Source: an uncultured Myxococcales bacterium (GTDB taxonomy: Bacteria > Myxococcota_A > UBA9042). From it: DNA of 64,000 nt. Below are positions 24,781-34,581 of this stretch, piece after piece. Within the stretch, counting starts at the first letter, position 1; each line of letters starts with the position of its first letter. Below the pieces are notes generated by a model that was not told the DNA's origin, did not search any database, and was given only the letters and a program-made list of their open reading frames with translations. The DNA lies in assembly GCA_903842345.1 (NCBI GenBank), contig CAIMLR010000036.1, forward strand, positions 186,001-250,000, read 5' to 3'. The translations under genes were made by a program, and so were the position numbers.

Positions 24781-27189
24781 ATGGCTATCCCCGCCGCGAA
24801 AGTAGAAACCCGCATCGTATTGGAGACCGACGACCGTGCCAGCAAAGGCATTAAGGACGCCCACGGTGCTCTGCGTGACTTCGGCCACGAAGCCGAAGGC
24901 GTTGGCGGTCAGTTCCACGAAATGGGCGAGAAGGCGGCTGGCGCGCTCTCCAGCACATCCCGCCTCGCACGTCCGCTAGCTGGGTTTGCCGGTGAAGCTG
25001 GTGGCGAAGTCCGCGAACTCGGTCACGCCATGCACGGCTTCGCATTGGCGACTGAGCTTATCCCAGGTCCGCTCGGAATGGTTGCCGGTGGTGTCGTCGC
25101 ATTGGGTGTCGCCGCCGTGTTGACCAACCAGCACATGGAGAAGTTGGCGGCACAGAACCGCCTCCTGAACACCCCCCTTAGCCAGAACCTGCGTGGCGAA
25201 CTCGACCTCGACGCTGAGGGCGCACGGAAGGCAGCAGAAGCGATGGAGGGACTGCGCTCCCACACGGCTCTGAACAACACGATCCTGAAAGAAGTCATCG
25301 CCAACGCTAAATCTTTGGGGGAGGAACCGGCAAAGGCCGTCGAAGACCTCGCCAAGGCTTGGGCCGGTGGCGTTGTCGGTGTCCTTGCCTATCAGGCCGC
25401 ACACGGACGTATGGCCGGTCTGGACCGTGAGTCACTGGACGCGACCGCTGAGCGCCTCGGTCTTGACCGAGAAGCACTGGGTCTGGCTGACAAACAACTC
25501 ACGCTCGGCCAGCAACTAAACGACCAAACGCTTGCCGCTGCAAAGGCTCGCCACAGCGTGGACGTGGACATCGCGGCGGTCAACGACGCCCTGTACAAGT
25601 CGATCCACGGCTACACCGACGAAGCGAAACGTGCCGGTAAGGAGCAATACGCCGCCCTACTTGAACGCCTCGGCCCAGAATCCCAGCTAACTGAGGAAGC
25701 CGACCGCCAGGTCAAGTACACGCAGCAGACGCTGACGTTCAACAAGGAGCAGGCCGCAGAAGAGAAGGCGCGATCCGAAGACCAGAAGCTCGCCAACCTA
25801 CAGGCAGAACTGGCAGGCACCAAGGCCGAACAGCGCCAATTGAAGCTCGCGTCCATTGGTGAACAACAGGCAGAGGTAGCAAAGAAGCTCGCCACCTTGG
25901 AGGAACTGCGTGCCGTCATTGGCGGTGGCCTGACCGACGATCAGAAGCGTCAGCTCGAAATCCTGAAGGCCCAGTTGGAGGTCGAAACCAAGGCGATCCA
26001 CGAGGCCGATAACTCAGAGAAGAAGGCCGCGCACAAGAAGGCAGCGGAGGACGCGAAGAAGCGCCAAACCGAATCTGCGAAGGAACGCACCGACTACCAG
26101 AAGGCAATCGGAGAGGTCGAGTCGCAGCAGATGCTCGCCGCCGCAGGTAACGACGCGATGAAGCTCGCGAAGGTCCAAGAGCAGAACCTGATTGCCGCTG
26201 CTAACCGAGAGGAAACGGCGATTCACTTCTCGCTCGACAGCGCACGCGTCAAAGCGGCCAAGTTTGAGGCGATCGAAGGCAAGCTGGATCAGGACTTGGC
26301 GAACCTACACAGGGAGGCGACCGACCAAGAGCTAACCACCGCTCAGGAACGCGACGACGCATTGGCCCAGTTGGAAATGGCGCGGCTCGCTGAGAAGAAG
26401 AAGCACCTGCTCGCCGAAGACGACCTCAACGGTGCGCATGCCATCGACGTCCAGATTGCCGACCTCGACCTGCACCAGAAGCAAATCGAGGAAGAGCGAC
26501 GTTTTGCGACCGAGATGCTGAGCGCGAAATCCGACCAAGCGAAGGCCGAGATCCAGCAGGCCCACGAGCACAACCTTGAACTGCTGAAGCTGAACGGCGC
26601 GAACAAGAACGGATCGGACAAGAACGGCACGGAGAACGCCGCACGCGGATACGCGTCCCTTGAAGCAGCGGCGAACGCAGCCAACGCGGCAGGCACGAAG
26701 GGCGCGCAAGCGGTTGGCAATTTGGCCAAGCATTCTGCCCAGCTCAACAAAGACTGGGAGCAGACCAAGAAGGCCGGTGGTGGCATTGTCGATATGGCAC
26801 CCGGTATGGTCGAAGCTGCTGGTTCCATCGCCGCTGGCTTCGTGGACGGCGAGAAGTCCAAGGCCGGAATCATGGCGATCACTGAGTTTGCTGCTGGTTG
26901 GGCGTCCTACCCGAACCCAGTCGGCATGGCTTCCCACTTCACGGCAGCGGCGATCTACGGGTCCATTGCTGGTGGCATCATCGGTGGTGGTGGTTCATCG
27001 GCTCCCGGTGGTGGTGGCGGTTCCGGTGGTTCGTCGCCGTTCAGCCCATCAGGTGGGTCCGCTGGGCAAGGTGGTCATACCATCAACGTCATTTATGGCG
27101 TTCTCGGCACCAAGCAGCAGCAGGGCTTGGCCATACAGCAGGCAATCGCAGCAACCCGTGGCACTGGCTTCTCCGGCAAGGGGGTCTAA
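24781..27189 (+). CDS. Tail tape measure protein
   Basis: The 802-residue protein is the longest in the tail block except the tail tip protein. It has long charged helical and coiled-coil stretches (about residues 300-620), a hydrophobic region near residues 80-120 (ELIPGPLGMVAGGVVALGVA, AVLTNQHMEKLAAQ), and a Gly-rich C-terminal end after FTAAAIYGSIAGGIIGGGGS. These are standard for tape measures, which set tail length and line the tube. By length it would fit a tail of roughly 120 nm at 0.15 nm per residue, an estimate only. Confidence 0.88.
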   Translation: MAIPAAKVETRIVLETDDRASKGIKDAHGALRDFGHEAEGVGGQFHEMGEKAAGALSSTSRLARPLAGFAGEAGGEVRELGHAMHGFALATELIPGPLGMVAGGVVALGVAAVLTNQHMEKLAAQNRLLNTPLSQNLRGELDLDAEGARKAAEAMEGLRSHTALNNTILKEVIANAKSLGEEPAKAVEDLAKAWAGGVVGVLAYQAAHGRMAGLDRESLDATAERLGLDREALGLADKQLTLGQQLNDQTLAAAKARHSVDVDIAAVNDALYKSIHGYTDEAKRAGKEQYAALLERLGPESQLTEEADRQVKYTQQTLTFNKEQAAEEKARSEDQKLANLQAELAGTKAEQRQLKLASIGEQQAEVAKKLATLEELRAVIGGGLTDDQKRQLEILKAQLEVETKAIHEADNSEKKAAHKKAAEDAKKRQTESAKERTDYQKAIGEVESQQMLAAAGNDAMKLAKVQEQNLIAAANREETAIHFSLDSARVKAAKFEAIEGKLDQDLANLHREATDQELTTAQERDDALAQLEMARLAEKKKHLLAEDDLNGAHAIDVQIADLDLHQKQIEEERRFATEMLSAKSDQAKAEIQQAHEHNLELLKLNGANKNGSDKNGTENAARGYASLEAAANAANAAGTKGAQAVGNLAKHSAQLNKDWEQTKKAGGGIVDMAPGMVEAAGSIAAGFVDGEKSKAGIMAITEFAAGWASYPNPVGMASHFTAAAIYGSIAGGIIGGGGSSAPGGGGGSGGSSPFSPSGGSAGQGGHTINVIYGVLGTKQQQGLAIQQAIAATRGTGFSGKGV

Positions 27190-27867
27190 GTGATCTGCTT
27201 CCACACCAAAGACAACTGGGCCGGTGCCCAGATCACCGTCGTAGTCTCAGGGACGTCGCACCTGTGGACCTGCACTTCCAGTGCTCACAACGCGCTGGAA
27301 GCGGTCAACCAGTTCTCGGATTGGTTCGGCTCTGCGTACACACCCGCACGAGTCGCAACGCCGACCTACGCCAGAAACCCGACAGACGGCGGCATCAAGG
27401 TCACGTTCGCCTTCACGGTCGCGTCGTCCGGTGCCGCCCAATCGGTCACGATGACGCCAAACGCTTCCGCCACATCCCTTCTGGGCTTCGGCACCGCAAC
27501 CGGCTCCGTCCTCACTGCCTCCGCGTCTGCCGCAGGCACGTGGTCGCCGGTACAGGCGAACGGTCGGGTCAGCTACTCACTCGACTACCCGATGGTCTTG
27601 GGCACTGGCGATGCCGCTGGTGCCGGTGCAATCCGCCAAGACGTACCGGGGCATGGCCACTACAAGCCGACCGTCGAGGCCATCGGAAACGCAATCGACG
27701 CCGGACGTCTTACCGGCGTCATGGCTGGGATGCCAACCGGACGGTATGGTTGGATTTACACGACGTTGGCCAAGCAGTGGCTCTTCTTGGCCTTCGGTGC
27801 CGTCACGCGCTCCGCCGCTGGTCGCAACCTCTACAAGTTCTCTTTTGACGTAGGAAGGACTTCGTAA
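27190..27867 (+). CDS. Putative distal tail protein
   Basis: The 225-residue product starts with GTG right after the tape measure stop: MICFHTKDNWAGAQITVVVS. It is beta-rich. Its place directly after the tape measure is that of distal tail proteins, which link tube to tip. It overlaps the next ATG by one base. No family was confirmed. Confidence 0.6.
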   Translation: MICFHTKDNWAGAQITVVVSGTSHLWTCTSSAHNALEAVNQFSDWFGSAYTPARVATPTYARNPTDGGIKVTFAFTVASSGAAQSVTMTPNASATSLLGFGTATGSVLTASASAAGTWSPVQANGRVSYSLDYPMVLGTGDAAGAGAIRQDVPGHGHYKPTVEAIGNAIDAGRLTGVMAGMPTGRYGWIYTTLAKQWLFLAFGAVTRSAAGRNLYKFSFDVGRTS

Positions 27868-28619
27868 TGGCCGGTGCACGCATTGAAAGCTACGCCTACT
27901 CAGAAGGTCCAGCAGCCATCGGTGCCGCCGCGCCAGCCGTGGCCAAGTATCAAGGCGTCCAGACGCTGGCGGTCATTGAGCAGGCATACCCGTCCGATAC
28001 GACCTACGCACGTCCAGCCGAAGCCACGCTCTGGGACGACCTGTTGGTGTCCTGGGGAACTTCGTTGTCGTCTGCCTACCCGATGGGGGCGCACGCAGGC
28101 CACTACTTAGTCACCTACAGCCAGACGACCAAGCGCGTAACGATCGCCAGCACCAACAGCGTGTCATTCCGCCCCGTCATGGTCGGCTCTGGCGCGACCT
28201 ACTTAGGGTTCACGCAGTCACTATCTGGTTGGGCAACTAGCTGGACCGGCGCGTCAGCACCACTCGGTTGCGTTGAAATGGTCGGCGTCACCGTCAAACC
28301 CGCAGAAGACGGCGCGAAGCCGACGATGACGCGTTACCGCCACGGCAGGTGCTACCCAGTCGGATGGGGCAACACGTTCACCCACAAGGTGTCTGTCTGG
28401 ATTCGCCAAGCAGATGCCCAGCACTTGAGCGCGGGATGGTGTCTGACTGGTCGCGTCCGCATCTTCCAAGACAGCGCGCACCTGACGGCTTACAGCCCGA
28501 CCAACCTGTCTGGCTACGTCGATGGCTACGTGGTCAACGCCACGAATCTGAAAGCGTATGGGGCAACTGAGGACTTTTTGACGATGGACCTGACGATCGC
28601 CACTGGACGTGCATCATGA
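27867..28619 (+). CDS. Putative tail tip protein
   Basis: The 250-residue beta-rich product starts MAGARIESYAYSEGPAAIGA. It contains aromatic-rich strands (GRCYPVGWGNTFTHKVSVWI) and ends in an ATGA overlap with the tail hub gene. Placement fits a minor tail or baseplate-like component. No family was recognised. Confidence 0.55.
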   Translation: MAGARIESYAYSEGPAAIGAAAPAVAKYQGVQTLAVIEQAYPSDTTYARPAEATLWDDLLVSWGTSLSSAYPMGAHAGHYLVTYSQTTKRVTIASTNSVSFRPVMVGSGATYLGFTQSLSGWATSWTGASAPLGCVEMVGVTVKPAEDGAKPTMTRYRHGRCYPVGWGNTFTHKVSVWIRQADAQHLSAGWCLTGRVRIFQDSAHLTAYSPTNLSGYVDGYVVNATNLKAYGATEDFLTMDLTIATGRAS

Positions 28620-31231
28620 TCTGGGACTCCTTGAAATATGGATGGAATGTCAACTACTGGCTGACGATATCCGGTATCGACTGCGTGTTCAGCGAAGCGA
28701 GCGTTACCGGAACACCCCCCGATGGGTTCGCGTCGATGCTCAAGTCATTGGTGATCGACCACTCGGCGGAAGTGGGCCAGTCGGTAGACCGTGACACCGG
28801 AATGGGTCAAGGTCTTCCGCTGACCTTCTCATTGCTCAGCGCCCCTGCTTTGGCAGCGATCATGCAGACGCCGACGATGACGACCGTTTTGACGCAGAAT
28901 TGCGTCGCTGGCACGCCCTACACTGGAACCGGCACGCTCCACGTTCAGGACACGTCGGCGTTCCCGTCGTCGGGCACCCTGTACGTCGGCCTCGAAACGT
29001 TTACGTACACCGGCAAGACGTCCATCACCTTCACTGGTTGTTCGAACGCACTTCACGGCTCTCTGGCTTCGTCGCATTTTTACGGCACGGCAGGTGGCAC
29101 GGTCACGAACAGACCGCGTGTCTGGCGTGGTCGTGAAGTCCGCTTGTACGCAGCTCCTGTCTCGCCGGACGGCACGACAACGGGGTCCGCTCTCGCCGAT
29201 GAATCACAAGAAGTATGGCGCGGCTTCATTGACCAAGGCCCGTACAGGGACGGCTCCGACAGGTTCACGGTCGAAGCACTGTCAATGGACCGCGTGTTGG
29301 CCAACCCACTGCCGTGCGGTGCCACTGGCGTCGTGCAGAAGTACTCAAGCCGTCAGCCAGTCCACCAGGACCAGTACCTTCAGGTCGTGATCGAGGCCTA
29401 CAACTCCAGCAACGCGGCAATCTCTGGGTACCCGTTGCAGGTCATCATCACGCCGTTCGACAACATCCCGGACGGAACGCTGATGGAAATCGCAGACATC
29501 ATCGCGACCATTCAAGCCCGATGGGACGCCGCACTGGTAGACCTTGGCGCACCTGCCATCAAGCTGATGTTCAACACGCATGTTGGCGATTACACGTACA
29601 ACACTGGGTACTTCCTGTACCCATCCAACGCCGCGATCGACCATAGCGTCTTCACGGTCGTGGTCAATGGAAAGCTAAAGGTCGACCACCACGCTATGTG
29701 GTGGGGTCCGTCTGGCCTTGGTTTCGACGTGAACCCGAAGCCGATCATCCCGACGTGGAACGGAGGCGCAAACCCGCTCGGCGGTGGAGCGACATCCAAT
29801 GAGTACGGCCAGTGGGACCCTAGCGGAGACACAGGCGAATCGATGACGCTGGTGGTCGAGTTGGATTCACCTGCGGACGCGATTCCCCCCTATGGGTTGC
29901 TGACGGTCGGAGACGAAACAATCTCTGGCAAGGCTACAGTGGTCGGAAACCTCGCGTACTTCTATGACTTGCGCTACCTGTCGCCCAAACAGAACATAGC
30001 GTGGACGCCCAAGGATAACGCAATTGGCAAGACGGTTGAGTACACCTTCTCGGAGACCAGTGACTACGCATACGACCTGATGTGCCGGTCTTTGGAATCT
30101 TCCGGTGCTGGCACTCGGGGTGATTACGACTACTGGGGATACGGCGATGGCTACGCGATCGACCAGAGTGCAATCGACGTGGCCAGCTTCGTCAGCGGAC
30201 TCGCTTCTGCAATCGTTGGTCTGAACCTACGCGTCGGCGGGTCTGGCCTGTCGTTTCAGGACATGTTCAGCGGTCTTCTGGCGTTGGTGCAGCGCGGTGT
30301 CGTGGCCCGTCCCGACTCTTCTGGCCGCGTCCGATTGGGCATCGTGTCCACCGACGTCAATGGGTCTTGGTACAAGACGAAGATCACTGATGAGCACCTG
30401 TTGTCCTTCAACAGCGAACCGGTCGTATCCGTCCGAAAGCGCGACCCGGTGACCCAGATCAAGGTGTCCTTCACGACCGACGCTAAGGGTAAGGACAGCC
30501 CGACCGTTTACACCGTGCAGGAGACTTCTGGCGTACTCGAATCGGGTGGACAGACGCTTGACCTTGCGCTCGCCTTGAATGGCCCACAGCCTTCGGCTGA
30601 CTGGACAATCCAAGGTTGGTGCGCCACGATTTTGGCGCAGTCGCACGCCGTCCAGACGATCGAAGTGCGCGTCGTCCCGTGGTTGGACGTCAACGTCGGC
30701 GACATGTGCCGACTGGAAACGACGCACCCCACGTTGTGGAACTGGGCTACTGCATCCGAAGGATTCACAGGTCAGGCACGGTGCATCGGCACCCGCCGCG
30801 ATCTGATGGGTGGCGCGCTGACTCTGACGCTGGTTGTCCAAGGTGGCCCGGTCGTGTCGGGTTTGTCGCCCGCAGCACGGATCAACTGGTACGACAGTTC
30901 GTCCGCACCGACGCTCGTGGACATCGATCACAAGTTCTTGTCCTACATGCAGCAGTCGATCTCAGAGAACGCGGGGGCCGCAGTCCGACTGATGCACTAC
31001 CAGGTCGGAATGGGCAACGAGGCATACGGCGGCTACCTGATCGTGTCGGCTGCGAACTCAGTCACGGTTTCCGGCGTCGACTGGTGCCGCCTGACGATCG
31101 CCAGCAGTTCGATCGCTGGGGCCAGCTTATCCACCTCGTTGAACAGCACACTCACGTTGCCCGCAGGGGCGGTCGCCACTGGCTGGCAGAACATGTTCGC
31201 TCACGCAGGCGACGGAACCTTCTGGGGATAA
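28616..31231 (+). CDS. Large tail tip or hub protein
   Basis: The 871-residue protein has an N-terminal region like siphovirus hub proteins, where a shifted-domain pattern RPRVWRGREVRLYAAPV is followed by EVWRGFIDQGPYRDGSDRFT. The middle has GDYDYWGYGDGYAIDQSAID, and the final third has NVGDMCRLETTHPTLWNWAT. It is the largest gene after the tape measure and likely forms the tail tip that contacts the host. The receptor-binding part cannot be assigned. Confidence 0.7.
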   Translation: MIWDSLKYGWNVNYWLTISGIDCVFSEASVTGTPPDGFASMLKSLVIDHSAEVGQSVDRDTGMGQGLPLTFSLLSAPALAAIMQTPTMTTVLTQNCVAGTPYTGTGTLHVQDTSAFPSSGTLYVGLETFTYTGKTSITFTGCSNALHGSLASSHFYGTAGGTVTNRPRVWRGREVRLYAAPVSPDGTTTGSALADESQEVWRGFIDQGPYRDGSDRFTVEALSMDRVLANPLPCGATGVVQKYSSRQPVHQDQYLQVVIEAYNSSNAAISGYPLQVIITPFDNIPDGTLMEIADIIATIQARWDAALVDLGAPAIKLMFNTHVGDYTYNTGYFLYPSNAAIDHSVFTVVVNGKLKVDHHAMWWGPSGLGFDVNPKPIIPTWNGGANPLGGGATSNEYGQWDPSGDTGESMTLVVELDSPADAIPPYGLLTVGDETISGKATVVGNLAYFYDLRYLSPKQNIAWTPKDNAIGKTVEYTFSETSDYAYDLMCRSLESSGAGTRGDYDYWGYGDGYAIDQSAIDVASFVSGLASAIVGLNLRVGGSGLSFQDMFSGLLALVQRGVVARPDSSGRVRLGIVSTDVNGSWYKTKITDEHLLSFNSEPVVSVRKRDPVTQIKVSFTTDAKGKDSPTVYTVQETSGVLESGGQTLDLALALNGPQPSADWTIQGWCATILAQSHAVQTIEVRVVPWLDVNVGDMCRLETTHPTLWNWATASEGFTGQARCIGTRRDLMGGALTLTLVVQGGPVVSGLSPAARINWYDSSSAPTLVDIDHKFLSYMQQSISENAGAAVRLMHYQVGMGNEAYGGYLIVSAANSVTVSGVDWCRLTIASSSIAGASLSTSLNSTLTLPAGAVATGWQNMFAHAGDGTFWG

Positions 31232-31234
31232 CGA

Positions 31235-32287
31235 ATGGCAATCACGACACCAACCAAGCTCGTCGTTTCCAAGGCGGACGAGTTCAACTTCACGCAGATG
31301 GCCGCAGGCCCGTTGCAGGTATCCTTAGCGAACAGCAATCACCTGTACGGCCATTTTTGCCCGAACCTGCTGTCGTTCAGCCCGATGGGCGGTCTTCTTG
31401 CTGCATCGACCACCTACGTGGTCCCCGTCGTGCCGTCCGTCGATGGGTTGTCCTACGACTTCATCTACACGGTGCTCGCTGGTGCGACCGACCCGTTGAC
31501 TATTCAGGTCTACAAGAACACTGGGGCCAACCCGGCGTCTGGCTGGACGAGCATCTACGGACCAACTGCCACGGCCTCGATGACGGTCGGACACTGGTTC
31601 GTACACCGCCATTCGACCGTCATCGCGGCGAACGTCACGATGCTCAAGTTCGTCGTCGTCGCACGCGCTGGCTACGACATGTTGAGTCACGTCGCTGTCC
31701 AGCCCACTGCCACGGCGGTCGCACCTCCACTGCTCAAGGCATCTGGCTTCTTGCCATTCGATGACTCGCTGATCTCTAGCCCTCGTGCGCCGATCAACAC
31801 CGAGATGGTGAACCGTGCCAAGTCCAACGCGCTGAACGTCTTGCGCGACCGCAAGCAATGCATCGCGTCCTTCGTGCAACCTTACGTCGCCGCTCCGTTC
31901 ACGACAGGTGGCTACGCGGTAAGCACACCCAGCGGATACACAACCACACCTTGGTCCCTGATGGGCAAGGCGACTGGTTTCCTACCGGGGAAACAATACG
32001 GGAACATCACCGTGTACTGCCTGTCGTCCGTGACCGGTGGCGCAACGGCTGACCAAGTGGTCATGGATCTCACCTGCCAGCCGTTGAGCAGTACCGGCAT
32101 TGACTCGACCGGGCTATTGAAGACTGACCTGTCTGGAAACGTCGTCCCGTCGCTCACTTTGGTGGTTTGGGGAACAGGTGTGTCCAACCCAGAGGTTCCG
32201 ATCGAGATCCGCGTCCGTGCGACCGCTGGGCACACCACTTACATCCACAGTCTGATTGCTTTTTGGACACCAACGGGGGCCGTGTAA
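31235..32287 (+). CDS. Putative tail fibre-module protein
   Basis: The 350-residue product starts MAITTPTKLVVSKADEFNFT. It is Thr/Ser/Val-rich, beta-type, with no catalytic motif seen. It lies between the tail hub and other receptor-side genes and overlaps the next ATG by one base (TAATG). A fibre or receptor-binding role is inferred from place. Confidence 0.55.
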   Translation: MAITTPTKLVVSKADEFNFTQMAAGPLQVSLANSNHLYGHFCPNLLSFSPMGGLLAASTTYVVPVVPSVDGLSYDFIYTVLAGATDPLTIQVYKNTGANPASGWTSIYGPTATASMTVGHWFVHRHSTVIAANVTMLKFVVVARAGYDMLSHVAVQPTATAVAPPLLKASGFLPFDDSLISSPRAPINTEMVNRAKSNALNVLRDRKQCIASFVQPYVAAPFTTGGYAVSTPSGYTTTPWSLMGKATGFLPGKQYGNITVYCLSSVTGGATADQVVMDLTCQPLSSTGIDSTGLLKTDLSGNVVPSLTLVVWGTGVSNPEVPIEIRVRATAGHTTYIHSLIAFWTPTGAV

Positions 32288-32868
32288 TGGCAAGAACCTG
32301 CAAACAGCGTGACTGGAGCACCGAACACGTCGCGATATCTTTGTGCGGCACCGATGTCGCTCCACCTGCGTCCCTGTGGCTGCTCAAAGAAGCCGATCAG
32401 GTCCAGTTGGACGTCGGCATGGCCTACTGCCAGACCGCCCTGATGGTCGAGAACAACACAGCCGCGTCCGGTACAACCCGCCGATTTATGGCGGTCATCC
32501 CGCCCGGACGTAACCACGCCTACCTGACGTTCACGCGATGCGCCAGTGGTCCGCTCAACGCACAGGTGGACACAACGGCTGGTTGGGATGCGACTGGACT
32601 TGGTACCGGAACCATCACGGAGACTGTCAAACAGGGGACGACCACGTCTGGTGCTGAGACCTACCTGGGAATGGGCACGACGCTCGGCGATTCCCAGTCC
32701 TTGTCTACGTCCGATCATGTTGATGATGTCTCCGCTGGCCTCCAGTACCGCGCCTTGATCGTGCCAGAAGACCGCGTGGCCACGAACGCTTGGTTTCAGG
32801 TCAGTCACACCGCTGGCCATTGCCTCGTTGTCCACGGCGTCACGCAGGACTTAGAAACCCTGCCGTAG
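32287..32868 (+). CDS. Putative minor tail or fibre protein
   Basis: The 193-residue product starts MARTCKQRDWSTEHVAISLC. It is a beta-rich protein coupled to the gene before it by TAATG. No family was recognised. GGTGGCTATCGC follows its stop by 8 bases. Confidence 0.55.
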   Translation: MARTCKQRDWSTEHVAISLCGTDVAPPASLWLLKEADQVQLDVGMAYCQTALMVENNTAASGTTRRFMAVIPPGRNHAYLTFTRCASGPLNAQVDTTAGWDATGLGTGTITETVKQGTTTSGAETYLGMGTTLGDSQSLSTSDHVDDVSAGLQYRALIVPEDRVATNAWFQVSHTAGHCLVVHGVTQDLETLP

Positions 32869-32874
32869 TGGTCC

Positions 32875-32887
32875 CGGTGGCTATCGC
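32875..32887 (+). promoter_or_regulatory. Intergenic motif CGGTGGCTATCGC, copy 5
   Basis: It lies 6 bases after the stop at 32868 and 27 bases before the ATG at 32915. The ACCTCCC extension seen in copies 1-3 is replaced by GAACGCC. Confidence 0.6.
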
Positions 32888-32914
32888 GAACGCCTTGATA
32901 AGAAGGTGTAAACG

Positions 32915-33964
32915 ATGCGACAGCCCAGAATTCTCTACCGTCACGGCCAACCAGTTTCAGCCCAAATCGTTGCCCTTCACGGCACGCGCACGGCGGCAAA
33001 CGCAAACCAGAATCACGTCTGGGCAGGTGAAGGGTCGTTACGCCCGGTTCCTGCCTCCCCCGGTGCAATCCACGTCGGGTCCGGTTCCGCTGATGACGTG
33101 GCCTCATCCGATCTGGTGCCAGCCACTCCTGAACTCGTAGACATCACCCTCGCGGGCACGCCCGACGCTGGCGCTCCTTCGGTGGCGTCGGTGACGGATG
33201 GCGTGCACACCTATTCTGCGACGTACACGGCTGGCACGCTCGGCGACCTCGCGACAGCCCTTGCCGCTGCAATCAACGGCAACGATGGTTACTCCGCGTC
33301 TGCTGCTGGTCCCGTCGTTTCGGTAAGTGGTCCGACTGGCTACACCCTGACCGACGCATCGCACGATGACGTCACCGCCTCGTTCGTTGTGACGAGCGCA
33401 GGTACTGCCGAGATCCCCGCCGTCGTGGGCACCGGCGCTCATTCCGTCAAGGTCTTCTACTTGAACGGCGATGGCCAATCCAAGTCTGAGTCGATCGCGC
33501 TGAATGGCACGTCCCCGGTCGCATCGGTCGCTACCGACGTCTACCGCATCCAGTCTGTCGTCGTTGAATCTGTCGGCTCTGCTGGTGCTGCGGTTGGCAG
33601 CATCTACATCATCGACGCCGGTGAATCAACCATGTACGAAACGGTCCTCGCTGGTGCTACCGCGTCGGCGTCCGTCATCTACACGGTCCCGGCGAGCAAG
33701 AGCCTCTACATCGACCGTCTGACTGCCACCCCTGGCAACAGCACGGTTGGCCACGTTCGCCTCATCGCGACCGCACTGCCCGAAGCTGCCGTGGACGCTG
33801 GCGTCAACTACGTCCTGACCGACTTCTACGCTTCCCAACTGATGAACCTCGCCTTCCATGACGCGCCACTCGGCCCGTTCCCAGCAGGTTCGCAGATCTC
33901 CGTGACCGTCGAAGGCGACGGCTCATTGGTTGCCATCGACCTCCTTGGCTACTTGGACGACTAA
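32915..33964 (+). CDS. Putative tail fibre or surface protein
   Basis: The 349-residue product starts MRQPRILYRHGQPVSAQIVA. Residues about 75-125 (VTDGVHTYSATYTAGTLGDL, ATALAAAINGNDGYSASAAG) repeat the domain seen in the large protein at 20325. The C-terminal half is beta-rich and could form a trimeric fibre or decoration domain. The shared unit suggests both proteins are displayed on the virion. Confidence 0.6.
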   Translation: MRQPRILYRHGQPVSAQIVALHGTRTAANANQNHVWAGEGSLRPVPASPGAIHVGSGSADDVASSDLVPATPELVDITLAGTPDAGAPSVASVTDGVHTYSATYTAGTLGDLATALAAAINGNDGYSASAAGPVVSVSGPTGYTLTDASHDDVTASFVVTSAGTAEIPAVVGTGAHSVKVFYLNGDGQSKSESIALNGTSPVASVATDVYRIQSVVVESVGSAGAAVGSIYIIDAGESTMYETVLAGATASASVIYTVPASKSLYIDRLTATPGNSTVGHVRLIATALPEAAVDAGVNYVLTDFYASQLMNLAFHDAPLGPFPAGSQISVTVEGDGSLVAIDLLGYLDD

Positions 33965-33983
33965 ACGAGAAGGACGCTCACCA

Positions 33984-34355
33984 ATGACCCCGCCAAAGAC
34001 ACCCGACCTAAACATCACGACAACCCCACCTTGGTATCAGACCACGCTAGCCAAGTCCGTTCTCGGCCTCGTTGGCGCTGGTTTGATCGCCGCTGCCGGT
34101 AACCAAGCTGCCACGCCAGCACCTGTCGTGGCACCACTGCCACCTGTGCAGCCTCCCGCCGTCTTGGAAGAGCGCATCGCTGTGCAAGCAGCTACCGCGA
34201 TCCGCATCGAGACAAAGGTCGATCAGGTCGCCGACGACGTGAACCAGATCAAGGTCAGTCTTGCGCGAATGCAGGGCGCGACGGTTGGCAAGGCACTGTC
34301 CGACTCTCCGCTGGTGACGACCGTGCTGGCCAACACCGTGAGGGCCACGCCGTGA
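33984..34355 (+). CDS. Putative inner-membrane spanin (Rz-like)
   Basis: The 123-residue product starts MTPPKTPDLNITTTPPWYQT. One membrane segment (LAKSVLGLVGAGLIAAAG) is followed by a Pro-rich stretch and a charged helical region (IRIETKVDQVADDVNQIKVS) able to form a coiled coil. This is the layout of an inner-membrane spanin. The next gene, overlapping by 4 bases, is a short lipoprotein, the expected outer-membrane partner. Together they would fuse the two membranes at the end of lysis. Confidence 0.65.
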   Translation: MTPPKTPDLNITTTPPWYQTTLAKSVLGLVGAGLIAAAGNQAATPAPVVAPLPPVQPPAVLEERIAVQAATAIRIETKVDQVADDVNQIKVSLARMQGATVGKALSDSPLVTTVLANTVRATP

Positions 34356-34549
34356 AGAAGCTGCTCGCCGGTCTGATCCTTTGCTGCGTCATCCAAGGCT
34401 GCTTGCCGACGACCAGCGCCTACGTCCTGAAGGGACCAGAGGCCAACGAAGCGCTCCCATACGCCAAGTACCTCCGTCGCGACACGTTGCTCTGCCGATC
34501 TGCCGTGAAGATCCCGATCGCTACGACACCGGCAGACGCCTGCGAGTAG
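34352..34549 (+). CDS. Putative outer-membrane spanin lipoprotein (Rz1-like)
   Basis: The 65-residue product begins with GTG overlapping the previous stop: MKKLLAGLILCCVIQGCLPT, a lipoprotein signal with Cys at about 17 in the lipobox IQGC. The mature part is under 50 residues, as for many o-spanins, though it is less Pro-rich than Rz1 of lambda. Coupling to the membrane-anchored coiled-coil gene supports the call. Confidence 0.65.
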   Translation: MKKLLAGLILCCVIQGCLPTTSAYVLKGPEANEALPYAKYLRRDTLLCRSAVKIPIATTPADACE

Positions 34550-34581
34550 AGTTCGGACAGACACACAACTAGGGGTATGCA

